Shown: one piece after another, positions 36,079-43,249 of the stretch
Layout of the letters: each line of letters begins with the position of its first letter
How positions within the stretch are numbered: position 1 is the stretch's first letter
Source: Bacteroidota bacterium
GTDB lineage: Bacteria > Bacteroidota > Bacteroidia > B-17B0 > Aurantibacillaceae
NCBI GenBank assembly: GCA_030684395.1
Contig: JAUXTT010000010.1
Location: forward strand, 62,001-126,000
Reading direction: 5' to 3'
Length of the DNA: 64,000 nucleotides
Notes under the pieces: model-generated
What the model was told of the DNA's origin: nothing
What the model saw: the letters and a program-made list of their open reading frames with translations, nothing else
Database searches by the model: none
Translations under genes and position numbers: made by a program

Positions 36079-37470
36079 ATGAAAACAATAATTAAAAGAT
36101 CTTGGGCTGAACCTTATAAAATGAAGATGGTTGAATTAATTAAAATGGCAACTAAACAGCAACGCATCAAAGCTATTAAAGAAGCAGGATACAACACATT
36201 CCTTCTTAAGTCTGAGGATGTATATATTGATTTACTCACGGATAGTGGAACAAACTCTATGAGTGACCGACAATGGGGAGCGTTTATGACGGGAGATGAA
36301 GCTTATGCCGGAAGCAAAAGTTATTATAAATTAGAAGAAGCCATTCGAAAATATTATGGATACAAATATATTATACCAACACATCAGGGAAGGGCCGCTG
36401 AAAATATATTATCAAAAATATTAATTAAAAAAGGTGATGTAATTCCCGGAAACATGTACTTCACCACAACTCGCTTACATCAGGAATTAGTCGGTGGAAT
36501 TTTCACTGATATTATAATTGATGAAGCCCATGAACCGCTTAATGAACATCCCTTTAAAGGAAATGTAGATTTAGTGAAGTTGGATAAAGTAGTTAAAAAG
36601 TATGGGGCTAAAAAAATACCATACGTGAGTATCGCAACTAATGTTAACCTGGCGGGAGGACAACCAATTAGCATGGCAAACCTTAAAGAATTGAGATCCT
36701 ATACAAAAAAGAATAATATTCGTATTATACACGATATGACCAGAGTGGCTGAAAATGCATACTTTATTCAGCAAAGGGAGAAAGGTTATAACGAAAAAAC
36801 AATTAAAGAAATTGTTTTGGAAATATGTTCTTTAACTGACGGTGCAACCATGAGTGCAAAAAAAGATGCTTTGGTTAACATTGGTGGTTTCATGGCCACA
36901 AACGAATGGGATGTTTATGAGGAAGCGAGAAATTTAGTGGTAGTCTATGAAGGGCTACATACTTATGGTGGTTTAGCAGGAAGAGATATGGAAGCAATTG
37001 CTATTGGGATTGCAGAAAGCCTTGATGATAATCATCAACGTGCAAGAATTGGACAAGTGGAATACCTTGGACATAAAATGATGGAGTATAATATTCCAAT
37101 TGTACAACCAATTGGCGGGCATGGAATATTTGTAGATGCTAAAGCATTTTTGCCCCATCTAACACAGGATCAATATCCGGCTCAAACGCTGGCTGCTGAA
37201 ATATATATAGATTCCGGCGTAAGAACTATGGAACGGGGAATTGTTTCGGCGGGAAGAAAAGCTAATGGAGAAAATCATTATCCTAAACTTGAACTAGTTC
37301 GATTTACCATACCAAGAAGAGTTTATACACAAGCGCACATGGATGTAATTGCAGAATCCGCTGCAGCCGTGTACGAAAGAAGAAATTCTATAAAAGGCTT
37401 AAAAATGATTTATGAACCAAAATACCTTCGCTTTTTTCAGGCAAAATTTGAAATTTGTAAAGACCTATGA
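36079..37470 (+). CDS. tpl: Tyrosine phenol-lyase
   Basis: 463 residues. The PLP enzyme splits L-tyrosine into phenol, pyruvate and ammonia. ATG 36079 is chosen because it matches the family N-terminus (KRSWAEPYKMKMVELIKM); a TTG at 36037 right after the previous stop is unlikely. Lys262 in SAKKDALVNIGGF binds PLP. Residues that separate it from tryptophanase match the lyase: Thr129 in MYFTTTRLHQ, Arg386 in TMERGIVSAGR and Phe453 in RFFQAKF, all at a constant offset of five from Thr124, Arg381 and Phe448 of the Citrobacter enzyme. Its last bases overlap norC (ATGA), an unexpected partner. Confidence 0.9.
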   Translation: MKTIIKRSWAEPYKMKMVELIKMATKQQRIKAIKEAGYNTFLLKSEDVYIDLLTDSGTNSMSDRQWGAFMTGDEAYAGSKSYYKLEEAIRKYYGYKYIIPTHQGRAAENILSKILIKKGDVIPGNMYFTTTRLHQELVGGIFTDIIIDEAHEPLNEHPFKGNVDLVKLDKVVKKYGAKKIPYVSIATNVNLAGGQPISMANLKELRSYTKKNNIRIIHDMTRVAENAYFIQQREKGYNEKTIKEIVLEICSLTDGATMSAKKDALVNIGGFMATNEWDVYEEARNLVVVYEGLHTYGGLAGRDMEAIAIGIAESLDDNHQRARIGQVEYLGHKMMEYNIPIVQPIGGHGIFVDAKAFLPHLTQDQYPAQTLAAEIYIDSGVRTMERGIVSAGRKANGENHYPKLELVRFTIPRRVYTQAHMDVIAESAAAVYERRNSIKGLKMIYEPKYLRFFQAKFEICKDL

Positions 37471-37889
37471 AATTAAAACCTATCTACGTTTTTTTAATTC
37501 TAAGTGCTTCCTTTCTCTGGTATTCGTTTAGTATTTATATTAAACCACTATCTACAAAAGAGAATACCACATTCAATAAAAAGATGGCCTCTGATGGACA
37601 GCTTGTATGGCAATATTATAACTGTCAGAGCTGTCATCAACTGTATAATTTAGGAGGATATTTAGGCCCCGATTTAACCAACGTTATTTCAAATCCGGAT
37701 AAAGGCGAAAAGGTAATCAGAGCAATGGTTAAATCAGGAACAAAACAAATGCCTGCATTTACCTTATCAGATAATGAAATGGATTTATTGGTTGAGTATT
37801 TAAAATCTACTGATGCAAGTGGCTCAGCAGATCTAAGAAAACTTAAGATTAATAATTTTGGAATGATAGAAGAAGGTGAAAGAAAGTAA
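37467..37889 (+). CDS. norC: Nitric oxide reductase cytochrome c subunit
   Basis: 140 residues: an N-terminal membrane anchor (YVFLILSASFLWYSFSIYI), then one haem c domain with CQSCHQLYNLGGYLGPDLTN and the distal Met in TKQMPAFTLSDNE. NorC passes electrons to NorB in the membrane. It overlaps norB by 14 bases. The arrangement anchor-CxxCH-GPDLTN is that of NorC. Confidence 0.92.
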   Translation: MKLKPIYVFLILSASFLWYSFSIYIKPLSTKENTTFNKKMASDGQLVWQYYNCQSCHQLYNLGGYLGPDLTNVISNPDKGEKVIRAMVKSGTKQMPAFTLSDNEMDLLVEYLKSTDASGSADLRKLKINNFGMIEEGERK

Positions 37890-39219
37890 ATTTAATATCG
37901 GAAATCTTTTTTTAGCAACTGCACTATTTATGTTGGTGTCAGGATTGTGCTTTGGGGTATTGGCAGCACTGATTTATCTTTTCCCCGATTTTTTGAAACA
38001 AGAAATGGGTTTTGTTTCACTAAGGCCGCTGCACGTTTCCTCGGCAATGTTTTGGATAATTTTAGGAGCCACAGGCTGCGTTTATAACGGAATGAAAATT
38101 CTAATAAACGATTCCAAAATTAAAGTGATAGCAATAATTCAATGGGGGTTATGGATAGTTGCAATTATTGGAATTATGGGCTCCTATTTTATTAAAGATT
38201 TTGGAGGAAGAGAATATTGGGAGTTTAATCCCGTTTGGGCACTTCCAATAGCTTTAGCATGGCTTTTATTTTTGGCAAACTTTTACCAATTAGTAAAGAA
38301 AACAAAAAATTGGCCAGTGTATATTTGGATGTGGATGACAGGAATACTTTTTTTTCTATTCACGTTTTCTGAAAATTATTTATGGATGTTTCCCTATTTC
38401 CGTGAACATTTTATAACCGATATGACTATTCAGTGGAAAGTGAATGGATCGTTAGTTGGCTCCTGGAATCAAATCTTGTACGGTACAGCATTTTTTTTAA
38501 TGGATAAAATTTCCAATTCAAAAAGCACAGGGACAAGCAAACTTGCTTTCTTCATGTATTTTTTAGGGCTGTTTAACCTGATGTTTAACTGGGGGCATCA
38601 CATTTATACTCTCCCTACCGAAAAATATATCAGATACATCGGATATATAGTTAGCATGACAGAATGGGCTTTTTTCATAAAGATCATTTATGATTGGAGA
38701 GCCAGTGTTAATACAATTCAGAAACACTATCATTATTTCCCATATCGATTCTTAATGGCCGCAGATATATGGGTGGTTCTTAATATGGGTCAGGCAATAC
38801 TAATGTCGATCCCTGCAATAAATATTTATACACATGGAACACATGTAACAGTTGCACACGCCATGGGTACTACAATAGGAATTAACAGTATGATTTTATT
38901 TGCTGCTTGTTTTGAGTTTTTCAATTTTAATACTACAAATAATAAACGATTAAAATATTACAAAATTTTGTTTTGGGCACTGCAATTGAGTTTACTTATA
39001 TTCTGGTTATCATTAAATATTGCCGGAATAAAAAAAGGCATTTGGCAATTGAGCAGTAATCAATCAAGTTATTCAAAAATGATGGAATCCCTTAGACCCT
39101 ATTTTATCGCCTTTGTTTTTGCGGGGGTAGGTTTATTATTAACATTGGGTTCATTTGCTTTTGGTTTAATAAAAAGTTTGTTCACGAATAATCATCCCGA
39201 AGAAATAAAAACTCATTAA
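37876..39219 (+). CDS. norB: Nitric oxide reductase large subunit, atypical ligand set
   Basis: 447 residues, GTG start within norC, about 12 membrane helices of the haem-copper oxidase superfamily. It should reduce NO to N2O. His53 (RPLHVSSAMFWI) is the helix II haem ligand, His241-His242 (NWGHHIYTLP) the helix VII pair and His328 the helix X ligand in HGTHVTVAHAM. Two usual ligands look replaced. The helix VI position expected to be His reads Asn198 (VGSWNQILYG), and the second helix X His reads Met330. This form looks like a Bacteroidota NorB variant often annotated as cbb3-type subunit I. Its activity is inferred from norC and the nos/NO context. Confidence 0.88.
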   Translation: MKESKFNIGNLFLATALFMLVSGLCFGVLAALIYLFPDFLKQEMGFVSLRPLHVSSAMFWIILGATGCVYNGMKILINDSKIKVIAIIQWGLWIVAIIGIMGSYFIKDFGGREYWEFNPVWALPIALAWLLFLANFYQLVKKTKNWPVYIWMWMTGILFFLFTFSENYLWMFPYFREHFITDMTIQWKVNGSLVGSWNQILYGTAFFLMDKISNSKSTGTSKLAFFMYFLGLFNLMFNWGHHIYTLPTEKYIRYIGYIVSMTEWAFFIKIIYDWRASVNTIQKHYHYFPYRFLMAADIWVVLNMGQAILMSIPAINIYTHGTHVTVAHAMGTTIGINSMILFAACFEFFNFNTTNNKRLKYYKILFWALQLSLLIFWLSLNIAGIKKGIWQLSSNQSSYSKMMESLRPYFIAFVFAGVGLLLTLGSFAFGLIKSLFTNNHPEEIKTH

Positions 39220-39230
39220 ATTATTATACA

Positions 39231-40409
39231 ATGAAGAATAACGCAAATATAGAAGACTTAAAAATAGCTTACCGTTATAAGTCAAACAGAGATTTGAAAT
39301 TTACCTATTACATCTTTAAAATACTTCAACACCCTAATCTATTAAACATTCTGACTTCTTTAACTAATGGAATCATTAAGTATAATTTACCGTTTAAATT
39401 TTTAGTTAAAAACACGGTATTTAAATTATTTTGCGCTGGTGTAAATATTGACGAAGCATTTTCTAAAATTAACTATTTAAAAACATTTAAAGTAAAATCA
39501 GTATTGGATTATGTTTCTGAAGGAGAGAAAAGCGATGAAGCCTTTGATAATAATACAAAAACAATTGTTGCCAATATAATCAGAATCGGAAAAGAATGTC
39601 CCGGTAATTACGTGAGCATCAAAATTTCAGGATTAGAAAGCCCTGAATATTTAACTAATTGCAGTGGAATGGAATTTAATAAAGACCTGATAACGTCACC
39701 CAAGTTTGATAAATTGATGAGGCGCATGGATCTGATTTGTAATACCGCCTGTACTTCTCAGGTAGTAGTTTTTATTGATGCGGAAGACAGATGCATGCAA
39801 GACGTTTTTGATAGAATTACAGAAACCATGATGGAAAAATACAATAAAGAACATGCTATTGTATTTAACACCTTGCAAATGTATCTTAAAGACAGATTGA
39901 CTTACCTTAATTTTTTATTGCATGATTCAGAACGGAAGAATTATGTGCCTGGCATTAAGCTAGTGAGAGGGGCTTACGTAGAAAAGGAAAGGGAAAATGC
40001 TTTAAAAGAAGGTAAGCTATCGCCCGTATATGATACTAAAAAAGAAACGGATGATGCATTTAACGAAGCAGTAGAAATATGTTTAAGGGAGCACAAAAAA
40101 ATAGATGTATGTATTGCGACACATAATACTGAAAGTACGCTACACGCTATAAATTGCATTAATAAATATAATATTACCGATCATTATACTAAAGTGAGAT
40201 TTTCGCAACTCTATGGAATGAGTGATAATTTAACTTTTAACTTAAGTTCAAATGGCTACAACTCTTCGAAATATTTGCCTTATGGAGAAATAAAAAAGGC
40301 CATTCCTTATTTAATAAGAAGATCTGAAGAAAACTCATCTATTGATGGACAAATTATAGATGAAGTAGTAAGACTAAAAAAAGAACTTGATCGAAGGAAA
40401 ATTTGTTAA
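39231..40409 (+). CDS. Proline dehydrogenase
   Basis: 392 residues. FAD enzyme of the PRODH barrel family that oxidises proline to pyrroline-5-carboxylate and feeds electrons to the quinone pool. Family motifs: VSIKISGLESPEY, VVFIDAEDRCMQD, GIKLVRGAYVEKERE, CIATHNTEST, FSQLYGMSDN and YLPYGEIKKAIPYLIRR. It is monofunctional (no P5C dehydrogenase part). It follows norB by 11 bases, so proline oxidation may supply electrons during NO respiration. Confidence 0.92.
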   Translation: MKNNANIEDLKIAYRYKSNRDLKFTYYIFKILQHPNLLNILTSLTNGIIKYNLPFKFLVKNTVFKLFCAGVNIDEAFSKINYLKTFKVKSVLDYVSEGEKSDEAFDNNTKTIVANIIRIGKECPGNYVSIKISGLESPEYLTNCSGMEFNKDLITSPKFDKLMRRMDLICNTACTSQVVVFIDAEDRCMQDVFDRITETMMEKYNKEHAIVFNTLQMYLKDRLTYLNFLLHDSERKNYVPGIKLVRGAYVEKERENALKEGKLSPVYDTKKETDDAFNEAVEICLREHKKIDVCIATHNTESTLHAINCINKYNITDHYTKVRFSQLYGMSDNLTFNLSSNGYNSSKYLPYGEIKKAIPYLIRRSEENSSIDGQIIDEVVRLKKELDRRKIC

Positions 40410-40422
40410 AGAATATATAGCT

Positions 40423-40605
40423 ATGGGATTATTTTATTACTTCTTATTGGGCTTATTTTGGGTTGTTGTTTGTATTGTTCTTGGACTTTACATAAATGCC
40501 AGAGGGTTTGAAGGGAAGAAACATCATGTTATTGGGTTAAAGACAATTTTCATATCGTATTTAATAGGTGTTTCTATGCTCGTTGCCATCATTATTTTCT
40601 TATGA
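40423..40605 (+). CDS. Small two-helix membrane protein
   Basis: 60 residues from ATG 40423, with helices at about 2-22 and 38-60 (FYYFLLGLFWVVVCIVLGLY, TIFISYLIGVSMLVAIIIFL). The TTG at 40387, inside the previous gene, is a less likely start. Last gene of the nor operon. It could be an accessory subunit of NOR, but nothing in the sequence proves this. Confidence 0.6.
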   Translation: MGLFYYFLLGLFWVVVCIVLGLYINARGFEGKKHHVIGLKTIFISYLIGVSMLVAIIIFL

Positions 40606-40635
40606 TAAAGATTTTCTGGTTATTCTATTAAGGCA

Positions 40636-41064
40636 TTACGTCTTCCAGATGGTTTTATTACCAAATCCCAATGTATTATCTGTAAACTTAAGGAAGTCCA
40701 ATTTTGCAGCCCATATATAACCAAAGATTGCTACACTTAACGGATATTTTTTAATATACTTTGAACTTAATTTTAGGTTTTCTGCTTCTTTTGCATCAAT
40801 AAGGTTCCCGATAAACTGTATTCCTTTTATATTTAGTACGTCTACTGTCTCTGGTAATATAGTTCCTGATATGCAAGCGGATGGCTTAACGAAACCCTGA
40901 TGCGTGCTGCCTGCTGATGATTTAAATAATAACATGTTATTTTCTTCATCAAATACATAAAAACAATTTATGCAATATGGTTCATTGTTGTCATCAACAA
41001 AGCAAACGGTTGCTATTTTATTTTCCTGCAGAAAATTTTTGATTTTATCCGGAATAGTATTCAT
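40636..41064 (-). CDS. Pyridoxamine 5'-phosphate oxidase-like flavin-binding protein
   Basis: 142 residues of the split-barrel FMN-binding fold: IATVCFVDDNNEPYCINCFY, MLLFKSSAGSTHQGFVKP and IKGIQFIGNLIDAKEAE. Members bind FMN, F420 or haem. No catalytic specificity can be read. It follows the thioesterase-like gene by two bases on the same strand. Confidence 0.82.
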   Translation of the reverse strand: MNTIPDKIKNFLQENKIATVCFVDDNNEPYCINCFYVFDEENNMLLFKSSAGSTHQGFVKPSACISGTILPETVDVLNIKGIQFIGNLIDAKEAENLKLSSKYIKKYPLSVAIFGYIWAAKLDFLKFTDNTLGFGNKTIWKT

Positions 41065-41066
41065 AT

Positions 41067-41534
41067 TTACTTGGATTTTTTTATTCGGTCATTCTTTCTT
41101 TTTAAAGCATTTGCATATTCTTTCTTTTCAACCTCTGATAAAGGTTTAATTTCGGGAACTGATGTAGGCTTTGCGTTGTCGTCAATAGCTACAAAAGTAA
41201 AATAAGCTTCATTAATCAAATATGCTTTTTGACTGAGTATTTTCTTTGCCCAGGCCTGCACAAATATTTCCATGGATGAATTAAACGAACGGGTCATTTT
41301 TGCTTTAATTGTAATAATATCACCCACTTTAGCGGGAGTCTTAAACTTAACACTATCAATTGACGCCGTAACACATATGTGTTCCGCATGGTTTTGAGCA
41401 CAAATTGCAGATGCAATATCCATCCATTGAACCAATTTCCCTCCCTGCAAAATTCCCATGGGGTTAGTATCATTGGGGCAAACAATTTCCGTCATAATTG
41501 TTTCTGACTTTTTTGATGTTTTTATTTTTTTCAT
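41067..41534 (-). CDS. Acyl-CoA thioesterase, hotdog fold (YciA/ACOT-like)
   Basis: 155 residues. Hotdog motif: NPMGILQGGKLVQWMDIASA, where an Asp replaces the more common Glu or His region, then ASIDSVKFKTPAKVGDIITI. A Lys-rich C-terminal tail. The family hydrolyses fatty acyl-CoA in the cytoplasm. Middle gene of a three-gene minus-strand set with the radical SAM and flavin-binding genes. Confidence 0.88.
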   Translation of the reverse strand: MKKIKTSKKSETIMTEIVCPNDTNPMGILQGGKLVQWMDIASAICAQNHAEHICVTASIDSVKFKTPAKVGDIITIKAKMTRSFNSSMEIFVQAWAKKILSQKAYLINEAYFTFVAIDDNAKPTSVPEIKPLSEVEKKEYANALKRKNDRIKKSK

Positions 41535-41551
41535 AAATTCAGGCAGGATTT

Positions 41552-42325
41552 TTAATTATATACTTTAGCATCAATACCATTTGCTATAACCATATCACAA
41601 ATAGCGTTTAATTTTTCAATAGGTATTTTTTCAAGCGTTTTAACGGGAGTATCTCTATCAATGGTATAGATCATTACCGACTTTGGTTTTATTTCTTTCA
41701 GCGCCTTAATCCAGGCTACCAATTCTTCCGGAGTAGTGTTATCAATATATTCCCCATCATTAAATCCTTTCAAAAAAATGGTTTGGATAATTAATTCTCC
41801 TGATAATTCCTTTAATTTTTGAATATACCAATCAATATTTTTAGACGATAAAGGCCTATCTATTTTAATTAACATTTCAGTAGTTCCGGCATCCAGTTTC
41901 ATAACCTTCGCCTCTACTTTTTTTAAACTATCAAAAACCGATTGATTGCCTAAAAGAGTGGAGTTTGACAGCACGCTTATCTTTACACCCGGTAAATATA
42001 AGTTTCTTAATTTTATCACTTCATCAATAATTACCGAAAATTTTGGGTGCATGGTAGGCTCACCATTACCGGCAAAGGTAATGCTGTCAATGTGTATTTT
42101 ATCGGATGAAATTTGTTTAAATCGTTCTTCTATGGCGCTTATTATGTCACTTGCGCTAAAATAGCTGATATCAAAAGTCTTTAAATCTGTCCAACCACAC
42201 TCACAGTAAATGCAATTAAAATTACATACTTTATTTTTTAATGGCAACAAATTTATTCCTAACGAAACGCCAAAGCGCCGGCTATTTATTGGGCCAAAAA
42301 CAATACTATCAAATAAAATTGCCAT
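41552..42325 (-). CDS. Radical SAM protein
   Basis: 257 residues. The 4Fe-4S motif is CNFNCIYC (CxxxCxxC), followed by another Cys-x-Cys-like residue (CECGW), and the SAM-binding FAGNGEPTMHPKF and KLDAGTTEMLIKIDRP. It belongs to the COG0731-like group of small radical SAM enzymes whose substrates are unknown. First gene of the minus-strand set. An imperfect ATGAG-N4-GTCAT dyad at 42360-42373 lies 29.5 bases from a near-consensus box TACTATTG (42337 to 42330). Confidence 0.85.
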   Translation of the reverse strand: MAILFDSIVFGPINSRRFGVSLGINLLPLKNKVCNFNCIYCECGWTDLKTFDISYFSASDIISAIEERFKQISSDKIHIDSITFAGNGEPTMHPKFSVIIDEVIKLRNLYLPGVKISVLSNSTLLGNQSVFDSLKKVEAKVMKLDAGTTEMLIKIDRPLSSKNIDWYIQKLKELSGELIIQTIFLKGFNDGEYIDNTTPEELVAWIKALKEIKPKSVMIYTIDRDTPVKTLEKIPIEKLNAICDMVIANGIDAKVYN

Positions 42326-42741
42326 AATACAATAGTACTATATATTAAAGACTTTCAACATGAGTTGGGTCATATTGTGTTTTATAAAAAGGCAATATAA
42401 AAAGACCCGGTCAGCTAACAAAAATAGGCTACGCTAAATTTTACTTCACAACATTACATCTATTACTTTATGTACTTCATTTTAATACCAACTATATTTG
42501 TGTTGTTCGTTTAACATGAAACAAAGGATTATTTTGAAAGATCTCAATAAGTCTAAAATATTTTCTAAAAAATGACTTCAGTCATAATGCCAATAAATTA
42601 AGGAAACCTTTTTTTTAATCAATTATCGTATATAATACATACAACTCCTTATTGATAAGGGAGTGCAAGAGAAACTGGAGAATTTCATTTCCTGAAAAAC
42701 CTGAATAAAAACTCCTTTAAAATATCTACAGATGTTTGTTT
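42326..42741. other. Intergenic stretch with hairpins, no gene
   Basis: No frame is convincing. An ATGAC-N4-GTCAT dyad lies at 42572-42585. A bulged hairpin near 42645-42666 pairs ACTCCTTA with TAAGGGAGT. The AT-rich remainder could hold a long leader or a small RNA, but I cannot identify one. Confidence 0.35.
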
Positions 42742-42792
42742 AAAACTAATTCGGATAATAATGTCCGAGTTAGTTTTCTTAAACTACATTTG
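42742..42792 (+). promoter_or_regulatory. Rrf2/NsrR-type operator and promoter of rrf2-nrdDG
   Basis: A 36-base dyad: AAAACTAATTCGGA (42742-42755), 8 bases, TCCGAGTTAGTTTT (42764-42777), one mismatch in 14 pairs. TACATTTG (42785-42792) is a perfect -7 box. The dyad covers the -33 region, which suits autorepression by the Rrf2 protein encoded 16 bases beyond the box. Confidence 0.75.
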
Positions 42793-42808
42793 TAGCATAA
42801 ACTATATT

Positions 42809-43246
42809 ATGATTTTCACAAAAGCTTGCGAATACGGAATCAGGGCCATTATTTATGTCACTAAACAATCAATGAATGGCAAAAGATCAAGTCTTAAAGA
42901 CATTTCACGGGAAATTGATTCTCCTGAGGCGTTTACCGCCAAAATTTTACAGATGTTGGCGAAAAATGGAATTATAAACTCTGTTAAAGGAGCAATGGGT
43001 GGATTTGAAATTGAAGAAAAGAAGATTAAAAAAATAAAATTAGCTGATATTGTACATGCAATAGATGGAAAAAGTATCGATAAGATGTGTGTTATTGGAT
43101 TAAAAAAATGTTCAGAAATCCACCCATGCCCTGTTCATTATAAGTATAAACACATAAAAAAAGATTTTTTATCGATGCTGGAAAACACAAGCTTATTAGA
43201 AATGTCAACTAGCATCAATGATGGATTAACTTGTTTAAAATTATAA
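42809..43246 (+). CDS. Rrf2-family regulator, NsrR-like
   Basis: 145 residues from ATG 42809, which matches the family start (MIFTKACEYGIRAIIYV). Winged helix with SSLKDISREIDSPEAFTAKI and the wing VKGAMGGFEI. Three cysteines (Cys94, Cys101, Cys107) lie in the position of the Fe-S ligands of NsrR and IscR, with C-x6-C-x5-C spacing. NsrR clusters react with NO, which releases the operator. The matching dyad is found at its own promoter and at the tpl-nor operon. nrdD follows after three bases. Confidence 0.9.
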   Translation: MIFTKACEYGIRAIIYVTKQSMNGKRSSLKDISREIDSPEAFTAKILQMLAKNGIINSVKGAMGGFEIEEKKIKKIKLADIVHAIDGKSIDKMCVIGLKKCSEIHPCPVHYKYKHIKKDFLSMLENTSLLEMSTSINDGLTCLKL

Positions 43247-43249
43247 AAA

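Noticed and set aside
36079-37470. Tryptophanase (TnaA)
   Set aside because: The residues matching Thr124, Arg381 and Phe448 of tyrosine phenol-lyase are all present at a constant offset; tryptophanases differ at the Arg position.
42572-42585. ATGAC-N4-GTCAT dyad as another member of the FNR-like site family
   Set aside because: The half-site is TGAC and not TGAT, and no TAnnTTTG box lies 29.5 bases away on either strand.
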